Source of the DNA: a virus
IMG/VR virus record: IMGVR_UViG_3300048686_000618
Span: 1-40,720 of that record
Strand: one strand, 5' to 3'
Length of the DNA: 40,720 nt
This document shows positions 14,179 through 21,476 of this stretch, in pieces. The translations under genes and the position numbers were made by a program. Position 1 is the first letter of the stretch; every line of letters starts with the position of its first letter. A model generated the notes under the pieces. That model did not search any database. It had not been told where the DNA came from and worked only from the letters and a program-made list of their open reading frames with translations.

Positions 14179-14731
14179 TTGTTGGCTAATCAGTGACATG
14201 CACTTTGGTCATGCAAATATCATAAAGTTTACTAGAGACGACGGTACTTGGCTGCGACCATTTAGCTCAGTAGAAGAAATGGACGAGCATATCGTTGGCA
14301 ACTGGAATCGTGTGGTTAACAACAAAGACCGTGTATACATGCTAGGCGATGTGGTTATCAATCGCAAAAATATGCGCACGTTAGACAGGCTTAATGGTCG
14401 TAAGGTACTGATCAAAGGCAATCACGATATTTTTCCTGCTGAAGAATATCTTAGCTATGTAGACGATGTTCGTGGCTATCACGTACTAGACGGTATGCTG
14501 CTTAGCCACATACCAGTACACCCAGACAGCCTAGCTAGATTTGGCTGCAATATACACGGACACCTACACTACCGAGAAGTGCTGGTTAATAATAGAATTG
14601 ACCCTAGGTACTTTAATGTTAGTGTAGAACGCATCAACTACACGCCTATGAGCTTTGAAGAAGTTAAACACATAGTCAAATTTCGTGGCGGGCATGTGGG
14701 ATTTTATGAAAAAGGTGAGGTAGCACTATAA
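14171..14731 (+). CDS. Calcineurin-like metallophosphoesterase
   Basis: A 186-aa protein with all metallophosphoesterase motifs in order: ISDMHFGH (about residues 7-14), YMLGDVV (about 56-62), IKGNHD (about 80-85), LSHIPVH (about 111-117) and NIHGHLHY (about 125-132). These give a two-metal centre. It resembles the compact phage/bacterial phosphoesterase group. The substrate is unknown; cyclic nucleotides, nucleotide ends or signalling molecules are options. It lies in an operon of small unknown genes and overlaps both neighbours. Confidence 0.88.
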   Translation: MSNCWLISDMHFGHANIIKFTRDDGTWLRPFSSVEEMDEHIVGNWNRVVNNKDRVYMLGDVVINRKNMRTLDRLNGRKVLIKGNHDIFPAEEYLSYVDDVRGYHVLDGMLLSHIPVHPDSLARFGCNIHGHLHYREVLVNNRIDPRYFNVSVERINYTPMSFEEVKHIVKFRGGHVGFYEKGEVAL

Positions 14732-14886
14732 TGGAAAATATAGAAGTAGACCTAACTGACCAAGAGTTTTTATATATTGCCAAGTGTGCACATGAACTGG
14801 ACATTACCTTTAATCAAATGGTTAACAAAATCTTGGCAGAAGCACTGGAAAAAGAAAAAAATGATAAAAACAGAATTAGTACGTGA
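14731..14886 (+). CDS. Small protein, 51 aa, ribbon-helix-helix-like
   Basis: The ATG overlaps the previous stop (TAATG). Product: MENIEVDLTDQEFLYIAKCA, then HELDITFNQMVNKILAEALE. A short beta strand followed by two helices with a xxFNQMVNxIL pattern resembles a ribbon-helix-helix (Arc/CopG-like) fold, as in phage Arc-type repressors. This is a pattern judgment only. Confidence 0.6.
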   Translation: MENIEVDLTDQEFLYIAKCAHELDITFNQMVNKILAEALEKEKNDKNRIST

Positions 14887-15052
14887 ATATATGAAACGTG
14901 GCTGGACACGCTGGGGAGCACCACAGCAAGTCGATCCAGCTAAAATGATTGATGAAATGCTTACAGATATACTTAATATCATTGAAGAAACAAAGCCTCC
15001 TACAAAAAATCATATTATCAAAGCTATTCGCAAACATTATTACGGAGATTAA
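14861..15052 (+). CDS. Hypothetical protein, 63 aa
   Basis: The start at ATG 14861 is the first with an A/G-rich ribosome site; it overlaps the previous gene by 26 bases. Product MIKTELVREYMKRGWTRWGA..., basic and helical. Function unknown. Confidence 0.6.
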   Translation: MIKTELVREYMKRGWTRWGAPQQVDPAKMIDEMLTDILNIIEETKPPTKNHIIKAIRKHYYGD

Positions 15053-15319
15053 ATGGCATATATAATCAGAGATGGTGAATTAGTTGCCGTACCTATTCCT
15101 CTCAATCAACGAGTCAAAATTGGCCGTTACTACCAACCACCACAGCTAAACTATATTAGCAATGACCAGTTGTGGATACAGGATGTATATGCCTTTAAAC
15201 AGATTCCTTGGTATGCCATTAAAAACCGATTTGAACGATACTTTCTCTACGGCACACTATGGTTTAGCGTTGTAGTAATCTTAAACCTTATTGGCAGACA
15301 TTATCTAGGAGCGCCATGA
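15053..15319 (+). CDS. Hypothetical protein with C-terminal membrane segment, 88 aa
   Basis: Begins directly after the previous stop with GGAG upstream. The soluble N-terminal 60 residues contain IPLNQRVKIGRYYQPPQLNY. One hydrophobic helix follows (about residues 68-82, YGTLWFSVVVILNLIG). A tail-anchored protein of unknown role. Confidence 0.62.
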   Translation: MAYIIRDGELVAVPIPLNQRVKIGRYYQPPQLNYISNDQLWIQDVYAFKQIPWYAIKNRFERYFLYGTLWFSVVVILNLIGRHYLGAP

Positions 15320-15489
15320 GCACTGAAATAAAAATTTATGAACGAGACGGTAACCTTGTCTACAGCCGAGCATTTGGCAGCGATCCTGTTACACGTAAAC
15401 TAGAGTATGTAATTGATGACTATAGGGTGACTTGTCTAAACTTTACTAGAGTTAATCAAGATGGCGAAGATGAGAGTATTCAAGTATAA
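15316..15489 (+). CDS. Hypothetical protein, 57 aa
   Basis: ATGA overlap with the previous gene. Product MSTEIKIYERDGNLVYSRAF..., predicted beta-rich and acidic. No family recognised; the overlapping arrangement is the main support. Confidence 0.6.
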   Translation: MSTEIKIYERDGNLVYSRAFGSDPVTRKLEYVIDDYRVTCLNFTRVNQDGEDESIQV

Positions 15490-15676
15490 CGAGTTTGAAG
15501 ATACCGAACCACGACTAATTACCGAGCAAGAAATACGTGTAGAATACTGGCCATACTGGTATGAACGTATGTGTAAGAAGTTTGGTAAAACCGAGGTGGA
15601 TGCAAAGTTTACCTTTGAGGACTGCTTAGACGACTGGGTTATCACCAACTGGGCTTGGGAAGTAAAAGATGTTTAG
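15461..15676 (+). CDS. Hypothetical protein, 71 aa
   Basis: Starts at ATG 15461 (or ATG 15470) inside the previous gene. Acidic and Trp/Tyr-rich (EYWPYWYERMCKKFGK, then CLDDWVITNWAWEVKDV). Function unknown. Confidence 0.6.
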   Translation: MAKMRVFKYNEFEDTEPRLITEQEIRVEYWPYWYERMCKKFGKTEVDAKFTFEDCLDDWVITNWAWEVKDV

Positions 15677-15935
15677 CACAGAAACCGTCACTATACTAGC
15701 CCTAGTAACTGTTGCTGTTGTTATAGGCTACCTATGCTATAGACTAATGGAGCTAGAACATAGATTAAATATTGTTCAGCGCGCCTTACAAGACAAGGTT
15801 AGCGAAACCCTATTTAGGCTAGAGCAGGATAATCGCAGGCAGGATACCACTAAACTTGACAGCTTAATAGCACATCTCAACCTAGAAACATACAATCAGC
15901 CACAGCAAATACTTTACAAGAAAAAATATGAGTGA
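15669..15935 (+). CDS. Membrane-anchored coiled-coil protein, 88 aa
   Basis: An N-terminal membrane segment (about residues 7-24, TVTILALVTVAVVIGYL) is followed by a heptad-like helix (about 27-70, LMELEHRLNIVQRALQDKVS). This N-in anchor plus coiled coil is the layout of inner-membrane spanins, so it could be an i-spanin, but no lipoprotein o-spanin is embedded here. Overlaps both neighbours. Confidence 0.62.
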   Translation: MFSTETVTILALVTVAVVIGYLCYRLMELEHRLNIVQRALQDKVSETLFRLEQDNRRQDTTKLDSLIAHLNLETYNQPQQILYKKKYE

Positions 15936-16308
15936 ACTAGCACGGCTAATCAAAGCAGAAAAGACTACTCGCAGGGTTCCACAATTTAGTGCACTACTCT
16001 TAGATCTTGCCAGAGTAGACAGTGACTTTAGTACTGGTGGGCTGCCAGGCCAATATTACACAGAGTATAATATTGGCGTAAAGCTAGGCTATAGGCAACT
16101 AATTAGTGACGCGGTTATACAGCAGCACAAAGACAGTATACTCAAAGAAGTTGAGCAGCGCGGGCAACAAGCTATTATTCAAGCAGTATTTGGTGAATTT
16201 AGGGAGCCACTTTACAGGCTACGCATAGCACTCTATGAAAGTGGCACTAGAGATAGCAGAGTTATGGAACTCTTAGATAAGCTAGAACATCAATTATTAA
16301 AGGCATAA
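15928..16308 (+). CDS. Hypothetical protein, 126 aa
   Basis: Overlaps the membrane protein by 8 bases. Mostly helical, with SALLLDLARVDSDFSTGGLP and IIQAVFGEFREPLYRLRIAL. Soluble, no family recognised. Confidence 0.65.
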   Translation: MSELARLIKAEKTTRRVPQFSALLLDLARVDSDFSTGGLPGQYYTEYNIGVKLGYRQLISDAVIQQHKDSILKEVEQRGQQAIIQAVFGEFREPLYRLRIALYESGTRDSRVMELLDKLEHQLLKA

Positions 16309-16312
16309 TACG

Positions 16313-16636
16313 GTGGACGAACTAATTATTACGGCAATTAATTTAGCAACAAAACCAAACGAGCAACCACAAACACCCACAAAATCAACCACAAAACAAC
16401 TAAGTCCAAGATTTAAAGCACTAGCGCTAGAGTGTGGTTTTCTATTTTGGGATACTGAACCACACGGCCCTGGGCCTGGCTATATCGACTGGAGTTGTGA
16501 CTATACTGAGGAGTTTGAGCAGTACAGTCGTCAATTAGTTGAGTGGACTTGTGAGTTAATGCGTCAAGAAGTTATACGTGACTATGCTTTTGGTGCTAGC
16601 CGACGAACCTACGAGCACTTAGTAGTTCAAGATTAA
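16313..16636 (+). CDS. Hypothetical protein, 107 aa
   Basis: GTG start at 16313. The Thr/Pro/Gln-rich linker (about residues 13-30) is followed by a Trp-rich part with CGFLFWDTEPHGPGPGYIDW. Last gene of the small-gene run; the promoter of the first large RNA begins just after its stop. Confidence 0.62.
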   Translation: MDELIITAINLATKPNEQPQTPTKSTTKQLSPRFKALALECGFLFWDTEPHGPGPGYIDWSCDYTEEFEQYSRQLVEWTCELMRQEVIRDYAFGASRRTYEHLVVQD

Positions 16637-16646
16637 AAATTTTAAC

Positions 16647-16675
16647 TTGAATGAGTTGGTCAAACCCTGTATAAT
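16647..16675 (+). promoter_or_regulatory. Promoter of large RNA A
   Basis: TTGAAT at 16647-16652, 17-bp spacer, TATAAT at 16670-16675 followed by ATTATT, preceded by an A/T-rich tract. Confidence 0.85.
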
Positions 16676-16681
16676 ATTATT

Positions 16682-17558
16682 TATAGTCAGTGAGGAAAGC
16701 AAAGCGATTAGTCGCCAACGGCTTTAAATGACATTTTGCCACACTAAATAAAATTATTTTAACATACAAAATGTGCATTGTAGCGACCACTGACTGTAAC
16801 AACAAAAAACTTTACCATACCCAATGGTAGAGCGCGATAGGACTAGCGTTAGGTGTCCTAGGTTAGTCACACAGACCTCCCAGTAGGCCATACATCTACT
16901 GTGGTAAAACGGTGACGGGGTTAGACATATACCTCGAATGTGTACGGACAGAGTAACTGCTCAGGTTGGGGCTGTTGGGGAACAGTAGCTAACTAAATCC
17001 TCTGATGAGCCACTGCAATGTGGCGAAACTCTAAACACACTAGCAAGTCGCTATGGCCCTTCAACTGCCATACCTGCTTAGGTTTAGGGTAAGGATAATA
17101 AGGCCCGATAAGCTTGCTGTCACATTTCCCTAGTGGCTAGGCGGCCAATGTCGAGGCGGGTGAAAGCCCCGTCAACTAAAATATGCGAGTGATGGTGGAC
17201 TACGCATAAGGTTATCTGAGACCTGCGGACCGTCGTCCAAGAGTAAAAAGACAATATGATCCAGTTTAGGGACTGGCATCATATTCAAGCACACTAGAGA
17301 TAAGCAGGAACAGGTCTAGACACTGGTCGCCTCGTCAAGTGTGTTTGAATATGGTTAGATAAGGGGTAGTATGTACGAGGCGTCTAACCTCCGAGGACTG
17401 GGATTCCCCTGCTAGCAACACTAGCGCCATACAAAAGCTGATTAGGGTTCGATACTGACGATGCGGCCGATGCAGACAGTAGCGCCCCAAAGGTGAGGAA
17501 TAGTAATCAGCTTTTGTATGGTTTTTCTTTGGCAGCCACTTGGCTGCCGTTTTCTTTT
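16682..17558 (+). ncRNA. Large structured non-coding RNA A, about 877 nt
   Basis: No reading frame of note runs through this stretch, yet it has its own promoter and terminator and many exact helices. The 5' domain pairs AGTCAGTG (16685-16692) with CACTGACT (16788-16795), nesting GTCGC/GCGAC and ACATTTTG/CAAAATGT. A 15-bp long-range helix joins 17281-17295 to 17338-17352, and CCAGT/ACTGG sits at 17262-17278. A 17-bp helix joins 17428-17444 to 17504-17520 near the 3' end. The size, the phage context and the nearby tRNAs recall the giant GOLLD and ROOL RNAs, but I cannot confirm membership. It could be a new class. Confidence 0.8.
17531..17558 (+). terminator. Terminator of large RNA A
   Basis: GGCAGCC (17531-17537) pairs with GGCTGCC (17542-17548), followed by GTTTTCTTTT. 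The 17-bp helix just upstream also ends in a T-run (17522-17530). Confidence 0.82.
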
Positions 17559-17567
17559 GGAGACAAC

Positions 17568-17798
17568 ATGTACAGATGTACAATAGTTAACAGTTTAACT
17601 GACGACATTGTTGATCAATTTGAGGTTGACTACCTTTACGAAGCTAGACTAAAATTTGCTGACTGGTACAGCGACGGTTACCTATGCTTTGTCTACGACG
17701 AGTTTGGCGATAGTGTAGACGTTACCAGCGATATTGATAGCAGCGTGTACGAGCCTAGTGAGTACGATGAGTGGAGGAGCTATGACCCCGATTGTTAA
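17568..17798 (+). CDS. Hypothetical acidic protein, 76 aa
   Basis: The start at ATG 17568 follows GGAGA, right after the RNA A terminator; upstream in-frame codons are inside the RNA. Very acidic, with a central FADWYSDGYLCFVYDEFGDS. No promoter of its own is visible, so it needs read-through from RNA A. Function unknown. Confidence 0.62.
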   Translation: MYRCTIVNSLTDDIVDQFEVDYLYEARLKFADWYSDGYLCFVYDEFGDSVDVTSDIDSSVYEPSEYDEWRSYDPDC

Positions 17799-18036
17799 AC
17801 TTGCACACAAACATGGTGCTACACACAAGGCGAATCTAGGTGTTTACCAGTTTTATGAACATGAATTGACCAACTATACTAATGCTGTACTTGAACAAGC
17901 ATACCAGGTATTAGATGATCTACGCGGATATTCAGGCGTTGGCGCTGCGGGCAATCCACTCGATACTGAAAGCTGGAACGCTGCACTAAAAGCAGCCCAG
18001 CAAGTTTTGTTGGAGCGCACCCATGGCACTGTATAA
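17782..18036 (+). CDS. Hypothetical protein, 84 aa
   Basis: The ATG at 17782 has a strong GGAGGAG site. The product (MTPIVKLAHKHGATHKANLG...) is helical, with EQAYQVLDDLRGYSGVG. Overlaps both neighbours. No family recognised. Confidence 0.65.
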   Translation: MTPIVKLAHKHGATHKANLGVYQFYEHELTNYTNAVLEQAYQVLDDLRGYSGVGAAGNPLDTESWNAALKAAQQVLLERTHGTV

Positions 18037-18310
18037 ACATCTATGCCCCGACTGGGACTTTAAACTAATAGACGACGAGTGTGAGGAGTTTGACGCCTGT
18101 ACTTGTAGTATAGATAGTGAGGGTCAAACTGCAAAGTTTACCAGTGGCACTAGGGTACTAGTACTGCCAAATGGTATGGTGGCTACAGTCGTCAAGCAAT
18201 GGTTACACTATGACGGATTGGAGAGCTTTTGGGGCAATGTACTAGTAGAGTATGATGATGGTATACGTGGCACCTGTAATAACTGGCAACTTAAATATTT
18301 AGAAAAATGA
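18023..18310 (+). CDS. Hypothetical protein, 95 aa, SH3/Tudor-like segment
   Basis: The C-terminal half (SGTRVLVLPNGMVATVVKQW, then NVLVEYDDGIRGTCNNWQLK) reads like a small beta-barrel of SH3/KOW type, after a Cys-containing acidic N-terminus (CEEFDACTCS). Overlaps the next gene by 4 bases. The role is unknown. Confidence 0.62.
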   Translation: MALYKHLCPDWDFKLIDDECEEFDACTCSIDSEGQTAKFTSGTRVLVLPNGMVATVVKQWLHYDGLESFWGNVLVEYDDGIRGTCNNWQLKYLEK

Positions 18311-18975
18311 AAGTAACAGTACACAATGTTAATCCAATACCACTACTAAAAGTAGATTTGGAGTCGGAAGAAAAATTATTAGTAGAAGAAGTAGAAGCAA
18401 TTAAATCTGTAACCGATTTGACGTTACGTATTGGCGAAACTCCTGGTTCAACATCTTTACAATTAAGTAGTTCTACAACAATAATTGAAGATTTAAATTT
18501 AACTAGACTGGGCTTGCTTTTTGATAAATATGTAAAAGTTTATACTAAAGATGTAATTGGTATAAAAAATAATTTTTCACGTACCCATAGCTGGATAACA
18601 ATAACAAGAAAAGAAAAGTATCATCCTGGTCATTGGCATCCAAATGCAATGATTTCTGCTGTTTTATATTTTAATGAAAATCTAACACAAGAAGAAATGA
18701 GTTTACTAAAAATAAGGTGTCCAGGAACAGATGCCATATTTAATAAATTTAAATTTCTTCTAGAGTGTGAAAAAGATACTATTTATAATTATAAAAACTA
18801 TGATCTATACCCTGTTTCCAATAGAATGTTTATTTTTCCTGCTGATTTAGACCATGGTACAAGTATAAGTACTAGTTCTATTAATAGATATGCGCTTGCT
18901 TGTAACTATTTTTTAAATGATACTTTGAATCCGGCCTCTTCCTTAGAAAAATTAACTGTATTTAGTGCAGGTTAA
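18307..18975 (+). CDS. 2OG-Fe(II) oxygenase-like protein
   Basis: A 222-aa protein with a dioxygenase core: KYHPGHWHPNAMISAVLYFN (about residues 102-121, HxH metal segment), then FIFPADLDHGTSI (about 178-190, distal His) and INRYALACNYF with Arg. The order matches the TIGR02466-like phage oxygenases seen also at 1301. The gene is A/T-rich relative to its neighbours and overlaps the upstream gene by 4 bases. The next gene is a glycosyltransferase-like ORF, so glycan or virion modification is possible. Confidence 0.78.
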   Translation: MKVTVHNVNPIPLLKVDLESEEKLLVEEVEAIKSVTDLTLRIGETPGSTSLQLSSSTTIIEDLNLTRLGLLFDKYVKVYTKDVIGIKNNFSRTHSWITITRKEKYHPGHWHPNAMISAVLYFNENLTQEEMSLLKIRCPGTDAIFNKFKFLLECEKDTIYNYKNYDLYPVSNRMFIFPADLDHGTSISTSSINRYALACNYFLNDTLNPASSLEKLTVFSAG

Positions 18976-19012
18976 ATGAATAAATTACAAAATTTTCCGC
19001 CAGTTTATTACA

Positions 19013-19810
19013 TTGCAAGATAGTACGGCGAGACAGCAGCAGCTAGAAGCGCAACTGCAAAACCTGGCTGTTAGTTTTACCAAAATAATTGCATTTGATG
19101 GCAGACAACATGATTTTACTAAAGATAAATATGTTATAGGTAAACTAGTTAAACACATAGACAGCGGACACCTAGCAACTGTAATTAGTCACTTAAAAGC
19201 TATTGAACAGTGGTATTATACCAGTAATAGCCCTGTAGCAATATTTTTAGAAGATGATATGAATTTAGAGCTTTGTAAATATTGGCAATTTACATGGTCT
19301 GAGCTATTTGCTAGGCTCGATAAATATCACTGGAATGTAGTTCAATTAAGTTTGTTACGTGGACAAGATGCCGAAGTTAGACTATCAGAAGAAGATATGT
19401 GCTTTAGACGTCGCAGTTTTTATAACTGGTCTGTGGGAGCATATATGCTTACCAGAAATTATGCTAAACGGCTACTAGATACATATGTTTCTGGTAAAGA
19501 GTACGCCTTAACTGTCGAGCGCTGGCATGACTATTTTCCATATGTAGAAAATATCATATACATAGCAGCTAGACCCCATGAGTTTACAATACCACTGTTT
19601 ACGGAAAATATTAATTTTACTAGTACTTTTTATCCACAATTTATTAACACTAAACGTAAATTAGGTCAAATTGAAAGCAGTCAATTTGTTGAACAGTGGT
19701 GGCAAACTAGTGGCAAAGATATTAGCGTAGATGATTTTATGCAACTTAAAGAGGCTAGATATTGGCAAGAAACTGGAACTCCCAGTGGCTGGGAATTTAT
19801 ACTAAAATAG
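19013..19810 (+). CDS. GT25-like glycosyltransferase with probable 5' frameshift
   Basis: The main frame is 265 aa from TTG 19013 and resembles family 25 (LPS-type) glycosyltransferases: QLQNLAVSFTKIIAFDGRQ (about residues 16-34), VISHLKAIEQWYY (about 58-70), VAIFLEDDMNLE with the DxD-like acidic pair (about 75-86) and FYNWSVGAYMLTRNYAKRLL (about 134-153). TTG has no ribosome site. In another frame, ATG 18976 reads MNKLQNFPPVYYIAR then stop; joined to DSTARQQQLEAQL it gives the normal family N-terminus. So two bases may be missing near 19018-19021, or the frames are joined by frameshifting. It is functional only if that is resolved. Confidence 0.7.
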   Translation: MQDSTARQQQLEAQLQNLAVSFTKIIAFDGRQHDFTKDKYVIGKLVKHIDSGHLATVISHLKAIEQWYYTSNSPVAIFLEDDMNLELCKYWQFTWSELFARLDKYHWNVVQLSLLRGQDAEVRLSEEDMCFRRRSFYNWSVGAYMLTRNYAKRLLDTYVSGKEYALTVERWHDYFPYVENIIYIAARPHEFTIPLFTENINFTSTFYPQFINTKRKLGQIESSQFVEQWWQTSGKDISVDDFMQLKEARYWQETGTPSGWEFILK

Positions 19811-19821
19811 GTGGTCAAACG

Positions 19822-20022
19822 GTGAAATTTATAGGACATCAACTAACACAAACAGTTTTTCTAGAAGCTGAGGACGGACGGAGTTATCGTACCGATCCTC
19901 TAGGCAAATACTGGGAGTGTTTATACGGCGAAAGCTGGGAAAGTATATGGGGCTCAGAGGAAACGCGGTGTAAGGCTGCCTACATGGCGTACCTAAGCAC
20001 GCATCAACTACAAGACAGCTAA
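19822..20022 (+). CDS. Hypothetical protein, 66 aa
   Basis: GTG start at 19822 with AGGTGG upstream, 12 bases after the glycosyltransferase stop. The product (MKFIGHQLTQTVFLEAEDGR...) has beta strands then a Trp/Cys-containing helix (YWECLYGESWESIWGSEETR). No family recognised. Confidence 0.62.
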   Translation: MKFIGHQLTQTVFLEAEDGRSYRTDPLGKYWECLYGESWESIWGSEETRCKAAYMAYLSTHQLQDS

Positions 20023-20025
20023 ATC

Positions 20026-20430
20026 ATGTTAGAATGTTTAATCATAGGCGACAGCATTGCACTAGGTGTTGCACAGTTTCGTAGCGGCTGTGAGTTACGT
20101 GCTAATGTAGGCATTAGTACTAGTGGTTGGCTAAAACGCTATGGTCACCTCAACCTAGCAGCTAAAATTGCCATTATTAGCCTAGGTGTTAATGATGGTG
20201 ATGCAGCGAATACCTATGGCAAATTGCGTGAACTTAGAGCCAAGATTACTAGTAAGCAGGTTTACTGGATTGTGCCCAGTGAAGCAATATACAAACACCT
20301 ATACCAAGACGTAAATACTATTGCGGGCATGTTTGGTGATCAAGTAATACAAACTAACAAGTATCAGAGGGATGGTGTACATCCTACTACAACTGGCTAT
20401 AAGGAATTAGCGGAGCAAACACGATGGTAG
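20026..20430 (+). CDS. SGNH/GDSL-type hydrolase, 134 aa
   Basis: It shows the SGNH blocks: IIGDSIALG (about residues 6-14, Ser nucleophile), a Gly in block II, LGVNDGD (about 53-59, Asn) and DGVHPTTTGY (about 116-125, Asp and His). At 134 aa it is a minimal version. Such esterases remove acyl groups from sugars, peptidoglycan or lipids; here, near a glycosyltransferase-like gene, polysaccharide deacetylation is plausible. Confidence 0.82.
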   Translation: MLECLIIGDSIALGVAQFRSGCELRANVGISTSGWLKRYGHLNLAAKIAIISLGVNDGDAANTYGKLRELRAKITSKQVYWIVPSEAIYKHLYQDVNTIAGMFGDQVIQTNKYQRDGVHPTTTGYKELAEQTRW

Positions 20431-20513
20431 ATAACAACAATCACGGCTATAAGCGCACTATAATTTTTGTGCTATTAGTACTTTCACTCATATTAGCCAT
20501 GCTGTTCGGCTAA
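20424..20513 (+). CDS. Tiny membrane protein, 29 aa
   Basis: The start overlaps the SGNH stop by 7 bases. A polar N-terminus is followed by one hydrophobic helix (TIIFVLLVLSLILAMLFG). Plausible small membrane peptide; nothing specific recognised. Confidence 0.5.
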   Translation: MVDNNNHGYKRTIIFVLLVLSLILAMLFG

Positions 20514-20528
20514 ACAGAAAATATTCTC

Positions 20529-20557
20529 TTGAACGGCGTGCCAAACCTGTGTATAAT
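20529..20557 (+). promoter_or_regulatory. Promoter for the 20582 operon
   Basis: TTGAAC at 20529-20534, 17-bp spacer, TATAAT at 20552-20557 with AAATATTC upstream. Transcription would start near 20564, with a GAGGAGC ribosome site just after. Confidence 0.85.
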
Positions 20558-20581
20558 ATTTATATAATGTGAGGAGCGGCA

Positions 20582-20791
20582 ATGAAAGATTACGTTGTGT
20601 TATATAGGTTCGAGGGTCAGAATCCCCTGGACGCGCCACTGCCATTTGTGTGTCAGGCAGAAGATACAATTCATGTAGAAGAGCAGATGATGAGCTATGA
20701 TGAATCTGCTGAGATTGTTTGGGTGTATTGTGGACATAGTGTAGATCTAGCCTTTGACGAGTACTACAGTGTTTATAATTATTATGAATAA
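20582..20791 (+). CDS. Hypothetical acidic protein, 69 aa
   Basis: GAGGAGC ribosome site and a strong promoter directly upstream. The product (MKDYVVLYRFEGQNPLDAPL...) is beta/alpha with an acidic, Tyr-rich end. Likely well expressed. No family recognised. Confidence 0.68.
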   Translation: MKDYVVLYRFEGQNPLDAPLPFVCQAEDTIHVEEQMMSYDESAEIVWVYCGHSVDLAFDEYYSVYNYYE

Positions 20792-20990
20792 AAATGTTGA
20801 ACAGCTGTGGAATAAGGCAGCAGAACTAACAGCAGCATTTCCTAGTGGTAATGGTAATAGCTGGCAAACACAAGTACAATTTATCAACAAGCTGGTACAG
20901 CTTACGGTACTAGAAGTTATTGCGGTAGCGCCGCACATAGAAGGCATTGACCACATCAAACAACACTTTGGAGTCTATAATGACCATTGA
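20784..20990 (+). CDS. Hypothetical protein, 68 aa
   Basis: ATG 20784 overlaps the previous gene by 8 bases. Helical and soluble, with WQTQVQFINKLVQLTVLEVI in the centre. Function unknown. Confidence 0.62.
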   Translation: MNKNVEQLWNKAAELTAAFPSGNGNSWQTQVQFINKLVQLTVLEVIAVAPHIEGIDHIKQHFGVYNDH

Positions 20991-21180
20991 CGTCTATAAT
21001 CGTGTGGCTAAATTTGCAGAACTTAAGGCTTACTGCCACCATGCTAGTGATACGGATTTTATGGAAGTGTGTGAGTGGAGTAACGGTGAGGGGTTTGATG
21101 TTACCATTAACAACCGTATATATCAGTTCACATACGGCCAGTGGGATTGCCTTCAAGTTTTGGTAAACTATAAACCATAG
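20980..21180 (+). CDS. Hypothetical protein, 66 aa
   Basis: ATG 20980 with GGAG ten bases upstream. Product MTIDVYNRVAKFAELKAYCH..., followed by beta segments and a Trp/Cys-containing C-terminus. Last gene before the structured leader at 21227. Function unknown. Confidence 0.62.
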   Translation: MTIDVYNRVAKFAELKAYCHHASDTDFMEVCEWSNGEGFDVTINNRIYQFTYGQWDCLQVLVNYKP

Positions 21181-21191
21181 AAAATATTCAC

Positions 21192-21220
21192 TTGATTTGT
21201 CTGACAGAAGTCTGTATAAT
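21192..21220 (+). promoter_or_regulatory. Promoter of the structured leader RNA
   Basis: TTGATT at 21192-21197, 17-bp spacer, TATAAT at 21215-21220 followed by ATTATT; AAAATATTCA lies upstream, as at several other phage promoters here. Confidence 0.85.
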
Positions 21221-21226
21221 ATTATT

Positions 21227-21470
21227 ATTGTGTTAGAGAACAATCGCCAGAGAGTACAACCAACTAATATTAAGGCTAAGCTATGACTTAGCAGCGGTAC
21301 TCCCTCTAACCCTATTTGTTTAGTGTTATCAAGGTATCGCTATAGGACGCTATAGCTATTCGGGTTCAATCAGCCGGAGACGAATCCTGAAATAACTGCA
21401 TCGGCTATGACTGGTTAGCTACCATATGTCTAAATTTGCACGATAGCACTAAATAAATAGTTAAAGGAGA
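21227..21470 (+). ncRNA. Structured 5' leader RNA, about 245 nt
   Basis: There is no reading frame between the promoter and the ATG at 21477. Visible helices: GTTAGAG with CTCTAAC (enclosing AGAGTAC/GTACTC and GCTAAG/CTTAGC), GCTATAG/CTATAGC closing a GACG loop (about 21339-21356), ATTCG/CGAAT and AGCCG/CGGCT, which interlock as a possible pseudoknot. The layout is like a riboswitch or other cis-regulatory leader for the small gene at 21477, or a stand-alone RNA. Its ligand or class is unknown. Confidence 0.65.
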
Positions 21471-21476
21471 GCATAG

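Noticed and set aside
16691-16700. GAGGAAAG near the 5' end of RNA A resembles the RNase P RNA core
   Set aside because: The rest of the RNase P consensus (the GUCCGGGCUC continuation and the ACAGNAAA region at proper spacing) is not present, and RNA A is too long and differently paired.
17445-17460. GGGTTCGATACTGACG in RNA A as a tRNA T-arm or tmRNA 3' end
   Set aside because: No acceptor stem, CCA or anticodon arm fits around it; it belongs to a motif repeated at 21664 in a different structural setting.
19630-19638. DnaA-box-like TTATCCACA
   Set aside because: Single copy inside a coding sequence, with no cluster or A/T-rich unwinding element nearby; probably chance.
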